Shown here piece after piece: positions 47,972 to 60,268 of a DNA stretch of 64,000 nt; the first letter of the stretch is position 1, and the number at the start of each line of letters is the position of its first letter. The notes under the pieces are model-generated. The model did no database searches, was not told where the DNA came from, and saw only the letters and a program-made list of their open reading frames with translations. The stretch comes from Coffea arabica (lineage: Eukaryota > Streptophyta > Magnoliopsida > Gentianales > Rubiaceae): positions 6,820,001-6,884,000 of the forward strand of contig NC_092329.1 in the NCBI RefSeq assembly GCF_036785885.1. Reading direction: 5' to 3'. Made by a program: the position numbers and the translations under genes.

Positions 47972-50900
47972 TCACTGAATTGGAGTCATCTCTGTCGATT
48001 GAGAATCATTTTTCTGACCCTCTATCTCCTCCTTGGACTTTTTATTCTTAATTTCGCCATAAAAGTATGAAACAAATCCCCAAAGAGAGAGGAAAAGAGC
48101 AACTCCCTTTTCTGCTTGAAATTTCTCTTGAAAGACAATAACTGCTATAACTTCGGTGACTGGGAGCAAAACGGCTATCAGAATGGCGGAGAGCAAAGAT
48201 GAAGCACAGAAGATGACTCCAATTGCGCCCAAGAAGAAGAACTGCCAAATTATGGCACTCCAAGTTACGACAAGGTAGTATTCAGCTTCTCCTAGTGCAT
48301 ATGCCCTTGCCTCCCTTGCCATTGCCTGCACAATAATTTATGTAGCAACGACATCAGTCACCAATTGTGATGACATTCGTCAAAGTCAATTGGTCAATTG
48401 GCAAGAAAACAAAAAGAAGAAAAGAAGCTATATATTTTTGGAAAATTCACAGAACCCGAAACTTTTAATCTAAGGATCTCTAATATATATATATAGAAAC
48501 AGGGTCAAAACCACGAATTCTTTTCGCAAGGCAAACATGGCATCATAACTGCACAGAAAAGGTCGAATTCTATGATTGCGTATGGAGCCAATGATTCATA
48601 CTTTCCCCCTTGAAAATAGATGAACGTGGTGGCATGTAGTCCAATGGGCGATTAATTGGATAGGACTAAGTTGTATTTTGATAATCATTTAGAGAAGCCT
48701 GATCATATTCGTATGAAACAGACTCTTTTTTTTAAAAATAAATAAATAAATGTTGTCCTGTATATGGAGCAACGGATAAGTCAATGATTTGTTGTCCCCT
48801 GATTGATAGCTTGCCATGTTTGGTAGTGGCAAACTGGCAATACGTGCATGGGTTGGCACATCTAGAAAAGTGAAAAAACTCGAAGGAGGCTTGATCTAGT
48901 GACAGCGAAATATTAATGTAGGTTCCCATTGATCCATCTTGTTTGGAACCAAGTTTTTTGTCCAGTTTGCCTGCTACAAGTTTTTTAAAAACTTTAGCTA
49001 CAGTAACCTCAAAAAATTTTTCAAAACTTATAAACTGTACACTTCAAAATATTCAAAACTCTACACAGTTCAAAAATTTTTTTAAAAACTTCTACAATAA
49101 AGTTTTAGACAAACTCTCAAAAAACCCACATTTCAAACAGGGCCACTTGTATGCGTCCACTTATAAAAGAAATAACGACGTTACTGAGTAATAGATATAA
49201 ATATAGAAATTATATAAAATCAAGGAGGTGGATTCTATCACTCAAGTCATATTTTACTTACTATAAAATTTCGGTGAAGTATTATTGTCGGCCTTTTATT
49301 TATTTATTCATTTTATTCTATACCAAGTAACAAGCAAGATTATAAAGAAATTTCCGATTGGAAGATGCAGCTTTCTTGGTTAACAACATGATAGTAAGAC
49401 CGACATTAGGATCCATAATGAGGCTTTAGAAAGATACTAGTGATCCAAATAAGAGGGTGGCACTAATATGTTGTCAACTTCAACTTGACCACTTATTTTA
49501 TGAGTGGCGTTCAACCTTTGAAAGTTCAACCTTTTAAAAAGTACTCATTCTACAAGTTGCATGTGGCATGACAAAATGCGGCCTACTTTCTTTAGAGTTT
49601 TCTATCTTTCCATTGATAGAATGCGGCCTACTTTTTTTTTTTTTAGAGTTTTCTTTCCATATAGGTTAGAAAATTCAATTACTCCCTTAATTAATTTCAT
49701 GTTTATCACAAGAAAATGCTCAAAAATTTTAACTTTCCATGAGAGCCAGTCGTTTGCGTGTAAAGTAACTGAACCAGAGAAGTCGAATAAATAGCCACAT
49801 ATGTTTTTCAATTATATATGAATCTTTAATTCATGCATTATCACTGAAAAAAGCTTTACGTAAGTCCCTAAAATTCTTGCAACATGGTACAAGTTACTAT
49901 GATTTGACAACCTCTTCGTACACGTACGTGTTACTTGACTGCATCTAGACATATTTGTATAATTTATAGGGATGATTTCACAAACCTCTCCTAAGGTTTA
50001 TGTCAATTGCAGATTGTACCCTCCACGTTTAAAGAATTACACCTACCTCCCCTTTACCTTATGGTGCAAAATGACAAAAGCAACCTTCATGAATTATTCA
50101 ATTTAACATTTCCATGAAGTGAAGTAATGCGTGTTTAAAATTAAATTTAAAGAATCATTGAAAAAAAAAAAAAGAGCATGAGTAATAGATTCTCTCTAGT
50201 CCTATCCACCCAAATCTCCTCAATCTAATCTTACTTAAATATTGCAATAATGTGGAAAAAAAATTCTAGTTTCCTATAAAAGTAGGTTACTTACTCAGTT
50301 GGAATCCATTTTTTTTTTACAAATTGTCCATGTGAATTTCTTTTATCTAAGAGAAGAAAAATAAATTTGGTAGATAGTTTTCTTAAAGTATGTGGCAATA
50401 TATTAAGTTTAAAATTAGAAAGGAATTTTATTTCTATGGAGAAAAATCCCCTAATGGCAATATAGGATTATCAATGGAGATATTTTGCTTACATTAGCAA
50501 AGTGAGCTCCAAACTATTTTCTAAGGGAGGTTTATGTAATTTTTTAAACCTAAAGGGTACTTCCTGCAATCATCATAAACCTCAAGGGAGGTTTGTAAAA
50601 CTATCCCTAATTTATACGATAAATCCATAAAAGTCATACCTAAAACGTGTCTAGGCATTTTTTTATCATTTTTTTAAGAGATATCATCTTCTAACCACAA
50701 AAATCAAATTATATTCATTATCCAATTATAATCTGTTCAAATCTGTGCCGTCACCGGTCCGACGCTTCTAGTTTTTAGTTTTTACTACCCAACTGTTTTG
50801 ATTGAATCCGTCGTATTCATGACACCAACCAGCCCAAGGCCAGGCCGGCAGACAAGCAATTATCAACTCAAGAAGCCGCCCGTCAGCGATTCTGCATTAT

Positions 50901-51723
50901 TAATTGTGAGTGTGTGTGTGTGTGTGTTTTTTCTTTCACTTTAAATTTTGTTTATTTAATCATATAGTAGTATCTGATAGTGTGGCAAAAAAAAAAAAAA
51001 GAAAGAAGAGCGTACCTGAAAATCCTTATTTGCGATCATTCCAACGGTGCAGAAAACAGTGGCAAAAAGACACATGACCAGCTGAATTTCCAGCACCAAA
51101 GTGTAAGTAATCGCCTGCTTTGCCTTGAGATACATCAGCTCCACCACTGGCAACATGAAGCCGTACAAAACCGCGGCTGCAACCGTCATGAGGAACCCCA
51201 AAACATACATCTTGGTGGACTCACCCTTGGGCCGGTCACTGCTGGCGTGCATAGCCAGAACCCCGGCTCCCACGGTCAGCAAAACGACGGCGTTTACTGA
51301 ATATGCAGTAAACTTCTGCTTGACAAGAAGGAAAGCAAAGACAGCAGTGAAAGCAAGCTGTGAAGCAATGATGATGGCAGAGGTCGAAACGGGGAGCCGA
51401 GCCATTCCGTAGGCGTACAAGTAGTCGTCTATGCCGGTCAGGAGGCCGATGGCGGCGGCGGCAATGAATAGAGGATATTTCATCAATACTAGCTTGGTGT
51501 TTGGCCCTTCAGTTTTGCGGCGGTGGAAATAGGAGATGAGTAGTGGGATGGCAATAATAGGAAATCCTACGGTTTGTAACCAGCTTGAAAGCCAGATTCT
51601 TTTGCCTCCTTTGACGAAGTAGAGACGCATGATTATCGGGCCACCGCAGTTGCCTATGGCGAGAATCAAACAGTTGACAACTAGGAGAGCTTTGCTCAGA
51701 GCGTTGTTGACTTGAGCGTCCAT
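47972..51723 (-). CDS. PUP: Purine permease (PUP family), plasma-membrane purine/cytokinin transporter
   Basis: Two exons, 51723-51016 and 48325-47972, give 353 residues, the usual PUP length. About ten hydrophobic segments are visible, as in the drug/metabolite transporter fold, for example [20 protein letters not shown] near the N-terminus and [19 protein letters not shown] mid-protein. Family signatures include [54 protein letters not shown] and [20 protein letters not shown]. The splice joins NKDFQ to [17 protein letters not shown], which is continuous in the family. PUPs import adenine, cytokinins and in some species alkaloids; the substrate cannot be read from sequence. The 2.69-kb intron hosts at least two MITEs. 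The C-terminal tail is charged and cytosolic. Closest to the PUP1/PUP3 group by impression. Confidence 0.93.
48936..49145 (-). mobile_element. MITE, family A, copy 2, inside the permease intron
   Basis: Reverse-oriented relative of 45021-45242. Read on the minus strand it gives GCCCTGTTTGAAATGTGGG, TCTAAAACTTTATTGTAGAA and GCTAAAGTTTTTAAAAAACT in the same order as copy 1. It ends near CCATCTTGTTTGGAACC on the plus strand. Confidence 0.7.
49969..50607. mobile_element. MULE-type MITE with 9-bp target duplication, in the permease intron
   Basis: Exact 9-bp direct repeats TAATTTATA at 49960-49968 and 50608-50616. Terminal inverted repeats of about 80 bp start GGGATGATTTCACAAACC on the left and, inverted, GGGATAGTTTTACAAACC on the right. 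They continue through a TTTATG..ATTGCAG segment and an AATTACA..CCTCCC segment. The 639-bp element is non-coding. A 9-bp duplication with long terminal repeats points to the Mutator superfamily. Confidence 0.8.
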
Positions 51724-51961
51724 TTCTCCACCTAAACTTGTTTAGATTCCTTTCCTTTGCCTCGAGTCCTGCTACTCCCTAAGGATATGAATTTATACAG
51801 CATAAAAGATGGATGCCTGAAAGGGTTGTTGCGCAAGAATACAAAAATAATTGTGCTGCAATCAAACGGATATTTTCATCTTTGTGTCGTGGATATGGTT
51901 TTATTTATAAATTTCACGTTGTTGAAAAGTGAGAACTTTTGGGGGAGGGGATGAGGCTTGG

Positions 51962-51969
51962 CTTATATA
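51962..51969 (-). promoter_or_regulatory. TATA-box candidate for the purine permease
   Basis: The minus strand reads TATATAAG about 240 bp upstream of the ATG at 51723. If used, the 5' leader would be roughly 210 nt. No supporting element was identified. Confidence 0.35.
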
Positions 51970-52353
51970 GTATAAAAATGGAATACCAGCAAATCTGAGG
52001 ATGAATGGCATGTGCACTCTGTGATGAAAATGACATTAATTATCTTGCATTTATTTTAGGCGATTGAGATGTCATCAATTATTGGTCTCTAGCAGTAAAA
52101 AGGAAGTCAGGTTCAAGCGGTAAAAACTAAAAAGAAGTCCTATGCATGGTAGGCCACAGGCGGTTGGTGATGCCATCGTCGGCATCTAGCGATCACAGAA
52201 TCTTGTCCTCTAATTTATAATTCAAATTCCAGGAAATTTTATAAGATTGAGCAATTCATGAATTAAATTCCAGGTGATCAACTTGCAAAATTACATAATT
52301 GGTTGTCCAGAAGACATATTTCTGAGCCAGCTACTTTATAAAATTGTCATCGA

Positions 52354-53957
52354 GAGAAAATGTAGTTTTGATATCCAAATTTTGACACGTGAGCAGTTTT
52401 AATTTCCAAATTTTGGACAAAAACAAATCCGATACCCAAACTTTCAATATTTGAGTAAATTTAGTACCATTGACGATTTTTTTCCAAAATGCTATCTGAA
52501 AGAGTCATGTGATAGTCGCATGTCCGACAACTATTGCATAAAAAAATTTGCCAAAAAAATGTAAAATATCCTTCTGATACTAAGTACCAAGAAAGATATT
52601 TTAAAAACTTTAGGCTCCGCTTGCATTAGCTGTTTTCGGAGGTATTTTTTAAAAACTTTACTGTACCTTTGTATATGAAAAACTTTTACTGTAGATGTTT
52701 TTGGATTATTTTTAGAGGTATTTAAAAAATATATTTTTGAATATTTTTATAATTTAGAATTTTGTTGAGATTCTTTTTAAATATATACTGGCTCTGTTTC
52801 TATATATTAATGTTTATTTATTTATATATATAATATTTTTATTTCAATTTTGTTTTTTAATATGTATATTATTATATATTTAATATACATATACAAATAT
52901 ATATATATTAATATACATATTATAAAAAAAATTGATATATATTTATATAAATATAAATATATATAGATATAGATATATTTATATTTAAATAAATATATAT
53001 ATAAATATATTTTAAACAAAATATTTATATTTATATATAAAAATATAATATTTATTTCAATTGATATAATATATATTATACATATTAATATACATAATTG
53101 AAATATATTAATATTACTATAATTTATATATATCTTATATTCATAAGTGAAATATAAATATCAAAATATACATATTAATTTATATATTAATTTATATATT
53201 AATTTATATATTATAAAAATATTTGAAATAAAAATATTTATTAATTTATATAAATATATATAAATATATATAATTAAATATATTTATATATTTAAATAAA
53301 TAAATATAAATATATGTAAATATATTTAATTATACATATTTATATTTTGTATTAATATTTATATATAAATATATATTTATTAAACAAAATATATTTTTTG
53401 TATATAATATTTATATATATAAATATTTTTGTATATTAATTTTTGTATTAATATTTATATATTTATTAAACAAAATATATTTTTTGTATATAATATTTAT
53501 ATATAAATATATATATTAATATATTTTTTGTATATTTGGAGTTGTTTTTAAAATATTTGTTTGGATATGGTGTTTTTGAAGTTATTTTTGTAAAATTTTT
53601 ACTGTAGCATTGTAGATGAAAATCAAATTTTTGAAAAACTCTTAAATCCAAACGGAGCATTAATCACTTGCCCAACTCTACTCATCTTATTCCTTTTCTC
53701 CTTCTTTTGCTTCATTTCATCTTTACCTTAGTGTCAGAAAGGTATTTTACGTTTTTGTGGTATTTTTTATACAATATTTGCTAAAAATATGACTATCACG
53801 CTGCTCTCTCAAGTAGTAATTTGGAAAAAAAAATCACTAAGGTTACTAAATGTGTTCAAATATTGAAAGTTTGGGTACCAGATTTGTTTTTATCCAAAGT
53901 TTGGGGGTTAAAACTGCTCACGTGTCAAAATTTAGATATCAAAACTATATTTTTCTC
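52354..53957. mobile_element. Old MULE-type foldback element, related to the one at 60269-61368
   Basis: Left end GAGAAAATGTAGTTTTGATA and inverted right end GAGAAAAATATAGTTTTGAT are joined inward by long inverted arms (for example CAAATTTTGACACGTGAGCA on the left and its counterpart near 53916). Flanks TTGTCATCGA (52344-52353) and TTGTCTTAGA (53958-53967) match at 8 of 10 positions, a decayed 10-bp target duplication. The arm sequence is clearly homologous to the younger palindrome at 60269-61368. The centre is replaced by a nested AT-rich element. Confidence 0.78.
52613..53659. mobile_element. Nested AT-rich element with TTA target duplication
   Basis: Begins GGCTCCGCTTGCATTAGC and, inverted from the right, TGCTCCGTTTGGATTTAAG. 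TTA lies on both sides (52610-52612 and 53660-53662). Subterminal parts match in inverted order (ACTTTTACTGTAGATGTTTTT against the right-hand AATTTTTACTGTAGCATTG region shows the same motif). The inner ~750 bp is almost entirely A+T. It resembles 5590-7017 in design: short inverted ends, three-base duplication, AT core. Confidence 0.62.
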
Positions 53958-54151
53958 TTGTCTTAGACATGCAAATTTATTAACTTGAATAGCACATAAT
54001 TTGTGAGACAAAGAAATAGCGTGCTAAAATGTGAGTTACAAAAAATGAATACATTCAGACGAAAGAATTAATATTCTCCCTGATAATTTTTTTTTATTTG
54101 ATTAATCAAGCGAACAATAATACACCGTGGATCCATAGATTTGGAAATTGA

Positions 54152-54586
54152 GCAAATTACCCGGCTGCCTACTAAACTTTTTGAATAGTAGAGGTTTGGC
54201 CACTCAACTGTTAAGAGTATGTATTTATTTACTAAACTATCAAAAATATAAATTTTGAAGCACTCCATTTGTTTTCATCCTTGACTGCACCAGATTTAAG
54301 GACTTACACGATAGTGTAGTGGGTAAATAATTAATGACACGATAGTTTAGTAGATAAATACATACTTGTGCAATAGTTTCGTGGGTAAATGCATTCTATG
54401 CTTTCTAAAGTGCCCCTCAGTTATGTCGCGTGAATCATGCAAGTCCTTAGATTTAATAGACCTAATCGTGAAAATAGATATACTGACCCAAAATTTATTT
54501 ATACTTTTGATAATTTAGTAAATAAATACATACCCTTAAAAGTTTTTAAGTGTTGAAAAAGTTTAGTGGGCTCCCACACAATTTGC
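54152..54586. mobile_element. Foldback MITE-like element
   Basis: Left end GCAAATTACCCGGCTGCCTA and, inverted from the right, GCAAATTGTGTGGGAGCCCA, followed on both sides by CTAAACTTTTT and then GGTATGTATTTATTTACTAA. The halves remain alignable in inverted order to the middle (TAAGGACTTACA versus its inverse near 54450). No target duplication could be settled. Confidence 0.6.
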
Positions 54587-55872
54587 TTTTCGGAATTAAA
54601 CATCAAGTGTCGACGAGCAAGAAAGACGAGACTCCGCAGGATACTTGTACAGGAGATCACAACGTTTACCACATTTCTTGAGGGTCCCTGACCATCTTTG
54701 TTGACAAACCGTCATCCAAAAGTCGTCAAACAAGGTATGATAAAGCTGTTGTCTGTTCGGCCATTTATATGTTGTTTGATTGGTTTCCGCTGGCATTTGG
54801 GGATGAAAATTGAGCTAGTCCTTTTGTGGCTTTCCTCTAAAATGATACAAAACTCCCACCACCCATTCTTTAAATCTACTTCGGCGTTAAGCAAAAGTTG
54901 GAAACATTCAAGGAGCTTCCTGAACTCTTCCTCTTACTCTTTTTGGATGGCTAAAATGTCAAGTGAGTTCCTAAGTGGGTGTGTCTTTCTTGATGGAAAT
55001 AAATATGCGTAGAATGTATTCAAAAATAAAACGTGCCAACCAAATGTGGTTCTCAACCTTTTACAAGCCGATTGATCAAGGCCATTCTAATTAAAGATAA
55101 ATTTGTAAAAAGTATATTCAAGGTTAATTTCCTAGACATTAGATTTAGAATAATACAAGTTTTTATACTTAACTAGTCAGTAGATTAATGCAAAAACCAA
55201 TGAAAATCAGCCTCTGCATTGAATTTCTTCTTTTCAGTTACTTTTTTTTTTCCTTCTATGTTTATTATTATTATTGAGTTTTGAAAAGAACTGCTTGGTT
55301 CTATTTAACGGGTGATATTTATCATCGTTCCATGTTTTGCACTTTTGGTTATGGTCCTGCAAGGAGAACTTCGTAATTTCGGAAAATTTCAATAGTGCGT
55401 TGCAGATTACTTCATCCACTTCCATCTTAATTTAAAATGACACCTGGGCTGTAAAAGAAGTGTTGTCTTTTTCTTTTTTTTCCGGAGACGACAACTGTTG
55501 TAAAAGAAGTGTTATCAGGTGTTTCAACTTCGAGGGTTGCATTCAAGAAGTAGATTGGAGATTTGAACCTAAGATATTAATTTTTGGGGACTCAATCAAG
55601 ACCTCTTTTGCTTTTGTTTACGATGAAATCTGCTAATGCATGTTTAAAATCTTTCATTTGTCAGTTTGCAATTAACTTAGCTTATCCTTCTTTGATGCCT
55701 TGATTCGTCTTCTTCCTAATGTATTACTAAAAAAATTTCTTATTTAAAACTGCAGTAGTAACCATTACATGACTTCTTCAGAGGGAACCCACAAAATCTT
55801 AGATTATTTAATGATACAAAAGATTACTTATTATAGTAGCGTACGTAATAAATTTGTAAGCCTTATGAGTTT

Positions 55873-55922
<50 letters not shown>

Positions 55923-57583
55923 AGAGAGAAGGGGGGAGGGAGGAGGGCCTAAGTTGAAATGTAGTCCAATATCTTACGTTACTGGAAACTATTATACAAT
56001 AGCAGTTGAGGACCCTACTGATCGTGCATAATCGGAATATTATTGTACTAGTTTTATTTTTTGTCGATTTTTTTGAGTTTGGAAAAGAAGGATTGTGATT
56101 AAAATTAATCCTATAAAAAAGGACTACATTTATCTCTTTTTGGGGATCAATTTTGATTTTCTTAGTACAATCAAAATGCTATATAGCAACAATTTTGAGT
56201 TGCACAGATGTTAAAGAAATCCTTTACAAAATTTCCTTTTGTTTATTAATTTTTTTCCCAGTTATGTTACGGAAATCCTCTACGAAATTTCCTTTTGTTC
56301 ATTCGGACGGTGGACTCTACTAACTGTACTTGAAACATATCAGGTACAAGCTGAATTATATAAACCCCACCAACACCAGAAGTTGTTCTTGAGTGCGTAC
56401 CATTGATTTATGCATGAAATTGCACAAAAAACATGCATTCAAATTTTCTCAAATGTTTATCCCATCTCAATTATTGGAACTAGTGCTCAATGCACACTCA
56501 ATGTGTGTGCAATCAAAAAAAATACACAATATTTACGGTCAGATATTTTAAATAAAATTTTTATTACTGAAACAACTTTAATCTTTTAAATATTTTTCAT
56601 AAAATAATTTTATATTAGTAATTATAATATTTAGGGATAATTATGTTGAAAACATATACTTAAACAACTAAAAGTAAAAATAGTCATGAATAATTATATA
56701 TAAGTGGTTAAAATAAAAGTAGTTTTTATAAGGGCAAAAAGAAGAAATTCATGAAGTGACAATAAATGTTAACCCCAAACCCCTTAACATTGATAACACA
56801 CGTGCATAATTATCCTCAAAATTCACTTCTAATCACTATATTGATAAACAAACAAAATAGCCTGTATTTGACAACTAAGGGAAATATACTTGTGTCTTAA
56901 ATTCTTGATGGAAATGATTTGAGATTGAGAATGCAAATGGCTTCTAATTTCAACTGCACTGGAAGCTGAAGTGTTGACAAAAGTGCAATGATAGAATTAA
57001 ACTTTTCAGAGCATTCTCCAGACAAACTCCACATGGTTTTCTTTGTCCATGCCGTGCCCTGGCCCCTGCTTCGGTATTGAGAGAAGAAAATTCCTTTTAT
57101 CCTATAGTGGCTGCAGTTGTTGCCGCATCAAGGCCATACTTTGCTAACAATGGTAAGTTTGTTGCACTTCCCTGCCAAATAACCGAAGGCCAATAGCCAT
57201 CTCAGATCAGTATGGATTTTTGCGGAAGAGGATGGGTGGAAAAGTCTGAAATCAGAATCATAAATTGATGGGGAATATAACTATAATAGGTTCCTGTTTC
57301 AATCACTTGTCCGTTTCCATCTCTTATAGCGGAATTGAAAATAACTTGATACAAAATCGTGGTGTTGATTATTAAGGGTAATTGTCATCAAAGAACCGAT
57401 AACAAATAAGAATAATTTTTTCTACATGAAATATCACTCTGTCAGAACAACCCACCTGTACTGGTCATGCAAGAAATCATTAATCTCGTCACAAAAAATA
57501 AATAGAACAAGAACAAGTAAAACACGTATGCTCTATTACGCATTCATCAGCAAGCTTGTAATTCTCCAGAGAGCAGGAAATTT
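54587..57583. other. Gene-poor AT-rich spacer
   Basis: No recognisable gene. It contains an (AT)n microsatellite at 55877-55919 followed by a GA-rich tract, and a frame of 104 codons at 54698-55012 without any domain. Confidence 0.5.
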
Positions 57584-57681
57584 ATCTTCCCTTACGTGAC
57601 TGACGTTGCGTGTTCGACCCGTGGATTCTTTAATCTTCCCTTACGTGACTGACGTTGCGTGTTCGACCCGTGGATTCTGTA
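57584..57681. repeat. 49-bp tandem duplication, two near-identical copies
   Basis: ATCTTCCCTTACGTGACTGA starts at 57584 and again at 57633. The copies differ only at the very end (TTTA versus GTAA context). The duplication lies about 20 bp left of the hAT-type MITE. Confidence 0.9.
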
Positions 57682-57701
57682 ACGGTCAGAATGGTTCAAA
57701 T

Positions 57702-58439
57702 CAGGGGTGGGCTCGGGTCGGGTACCCGTCCCATTCACCATTTGGCTGACCCGGCCCGCACATTACGGGTCAGCCATTTTCTGACCCTTACCCGCCCCGC
57801 ATATCAGCGGGTCGGGTACCCGCTGAGATAGGGTCGAGTCAGCGGGTACCCGTTCCGCCCCATTTATCATTTAATTTTTTTAAAAAAAATAATTTATACC
57901 AATTTAATTTTATATTTTACACATTCATCTAAGATTTAATAACCTTTTTTTTTTTCTAAAAAAAGGTTTTCCACCAAGAAACAAGCATGTAAAGAGAATA
58001 TAAGATAAAGGAAAAAAATTAAAAGAATTCAAAATCAATAAAAGTTTGAAATAAGTAGCACAATTTTTAATATATATGTTCCGCATTAATTAAACTTTTT
58101 TCTATAAAGATCATAACCTCTACAAATGAATCTTGTAAATAAACTATAGTACCTCATATTTGTAATGCAATTTGTTCAATAAAATTACTTATTTAGTTCT
58201 AATTTATTATTTTATAGTGTGTGTATAAAAATAAAAATAAAAATAAAAAATATATATGTGGGGCGGATCGGGTACCCGCGGGTTTTTAATTATGTGATCC
58301 TAACTCGCTCCGCATCTTAGCGGATACCCGACTCTCTTTTGATCCGTCAAATAATAAAAATCGGATATCCTAATTTTCGGATGGGATCGGATCGGATGTG
58401 ACGGGTTTTCGGGTTAGTGGATAATTTTGCCCACCCCTA
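57702..58439. mobile_element. hAT-type MITE with 8-bp target duplication
   Basis: Exact 8-bp repeats GTTCAAAT at 57694-57701 and 58440-58447. The left end CAGGGGTGGGCTCGGGTCGG and the inverted right end TAGGGGTGGGCAAAATTATC share GGGGTGGGC. Subterminal sequence is rich in CGGGTACCCG repeats on both sides of an AT-rich centre. The 8-bp duplication and CAGGGGTGGGC terminus are typical of the hAT superfamily. Non-coding, 738 bp. Confidence 0.88.
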
Positions 58440-58447
58440 GTTCAAAT

Positions 58448-59474
58448 CGTCGCTTTTTTGGCAGTGAATTACCTACTAAATGGTACCTATTCGTCCAAAA
58501 GATTGTCTGAATACTTGCATTAGTGTTAAGAAACCTTTTGACCAACACAATTCAAGAGACAGTCATAAGTTTGTGGATAAAAATTGCAACTCTAGATCAC
58601 TTTATCAATCTCCTCTATAAAAGGTTAAGTAGAAGGTGGTTTGCTGTAGAAAATCACCGTCCTATTACTTAGAATGCTCTACAAAATCAAGTCACAGTTC
58701 AAGTAGAGTTTATCCTGTTTAGTGCAAAAGTGAAAAGCAAACAAATTTTAAATTATCCTAAAAGATATTTGTCCAAATTCTTTACGCATAACTTCTAGAC
58801 AAATAAAGCATAAAGGAAAGTAATCTAGAATCATGATTTGAAGCCATCATTGTATCTTAAACTTGCTTTTGTTTAGCTATTTTCATTTGTAATATCCCTA
58901 ACAATAATCTGTCAAATATTAATTCATAATGTTGCACTAAATGATCAAGCAACTGCTGTATAGATGATTTACAAGAATTTCACTTGCAATATTGAGACTA
59001 GCCAATTTTTTTGTTGACAAGGGAATCTGTAACCGCTGCTCGAGAGTGTGCATTAGATAAATCCTACCTCATATAATAGCCGGCTAACCATACAAAGGGA
59101 TAAGACGTACTAGGCATGTGCCATACGATGGACAAATGTCTCAGGAGAGACTCAAATTCGGATTGACAAGAAGGCATGCCACCATCTCTGCCAAGAGGCT
59201 AACCAATCTTGATTACGTATAAAATAAACATTAACTTAAGCATCGAGTGGCATATGAATTATTGAAGCACAATTCTTGTCACAATATCCATGTTTTTTCC
59301 TATTTAGCTTGGCTTATTAGATAGATCAAATTGTAATAGAAACATTTTGTTCTGGACGGACCAGTTACCCTTCCTTACCATAATTGTCAGTATTAACAAA
59401 CAAAGCTCTTACACAAACAAAGAACCAGAAAGGAGATACAAGTGTCCCAGGAAAAAAAGTTTTATAATCGAATT
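58448..59474. other. Spacer downstream of BAHD pseudogene
   Basis: AT-rich, no coding frame or transposon ends recognised. The region adjoining 59474 may be the former 3' UTR of the acyltransferase. Confidence 0.45.
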
Positions 59475-60062
59475 TTACAAAGCATCGAGACCATCATTAA
59501 ATATAGAAGTAAAAGCATTCATTTTGGGCTTGAGGAGGGATAGACCAACCTCAACACCTCCATCAGGTTCTCCTCCACCCACAAGAGAAATGCCCCCCGT
59601 ATCCGTATCACTTGAAACAAACTCAAACCTTATAGGCTTTCCCCACCCAAAATCCAAATCGTAATAATTGAACCTTGGTGAGCCAGCCACCGTTACAACT
59701 CTGTCCCAGTTTAAACTCTCAAATTCTTTCGTTTCTGTTTCGGAAGTATTGAAGAGTGCGTCCTTGTCCTTCAATCTCCGATGAATGGCTTCTCGAATTA
59801 ACTCCACTGCAATAGCAAATCCTTATTCTCCAATCAACTTTGCAGTTTTTTCTTTAGTCCTGCATGATGTTAGACAATTTCCAAAGTAGTTGGCAGGTAA
59901 AGGTGGATCCGAACGCCCTCGACAATTAGCAAGGCAAATAAAATGTTCCATTTCTTCTTCATCTGCACGTTCTCCGCTTGGACCATTACATTTTAGTAGA
60001 CATACCCAAACATAGGTACAAATTACTGTGAATGATGATAAATGAACTAAATTTTGCCGTTT
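59475..60062 (-). pseudogene. BAHD acyltransferase (malonyltransferase-like), C-terminal fragment
   Basis: About 195 codons of a BAHD C-terminal half in one continuous frame, broken by a TAA at 59823-59825. Before the stop: VHLSSFTVICTYVWVCLLK and PPLPANYFGNCL. After it: AIAVELIREAIHRRLKD, then LDFGWGKPIRFEFVSSD and an intact C-terminus (MNAFTSIFNDGLDAL). DFGWGKP is the family's structural motif. The catalytic HxxxD half is absent: homology stops near 60062 and unrelated retrotransposon-like DNA follows. Family members transfer acyl groups such as malonyl from CoA to phenolic glycosides in the cytosol. With its active site missing and a nonsense codon, this copy is not functional. Apart from the stop the frame is well preserved, so decay looks recent. 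Confidence 0.88.
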
Positions 60063-60268
60063 TTGCAATCATGGTTCGCCGTCGCGAATCGCAGTTGCGG
60101 TTGTTCCACATCCATTGACAGGTGTCGAACCTGTGTAATAATAATAATAATAAATCTAACTACCACCAAAGCAGTCAATAATTAATTCTAGGTACTGGAG
60201 TAGGGACTCTAAGTGTGCAATGGGTTACTTGATTTACCCTGTTCCCGAAGAGTTTGCTTAATCCAATA

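Noticed and set aside
52822-53019. 65-codon Ile/Tyr-rich open frame
   Set aside because: Produced by TA-rich sequence read as ATA/TAT codons; no biological composition.
54142-54596. 9-10-bp target duplication for the foldback at 54152-54586
   Set aside because: The best flanking match (TTGGAAATT versus TTCGGAATT) needs shifted ends and has mismatches, so superfamily assignment was left open.
54698-55012. 104-codon plus-strand frame
   Set aside because: No recognisable domain, no splice partner, and overlapping frames of similar length on the other strand.
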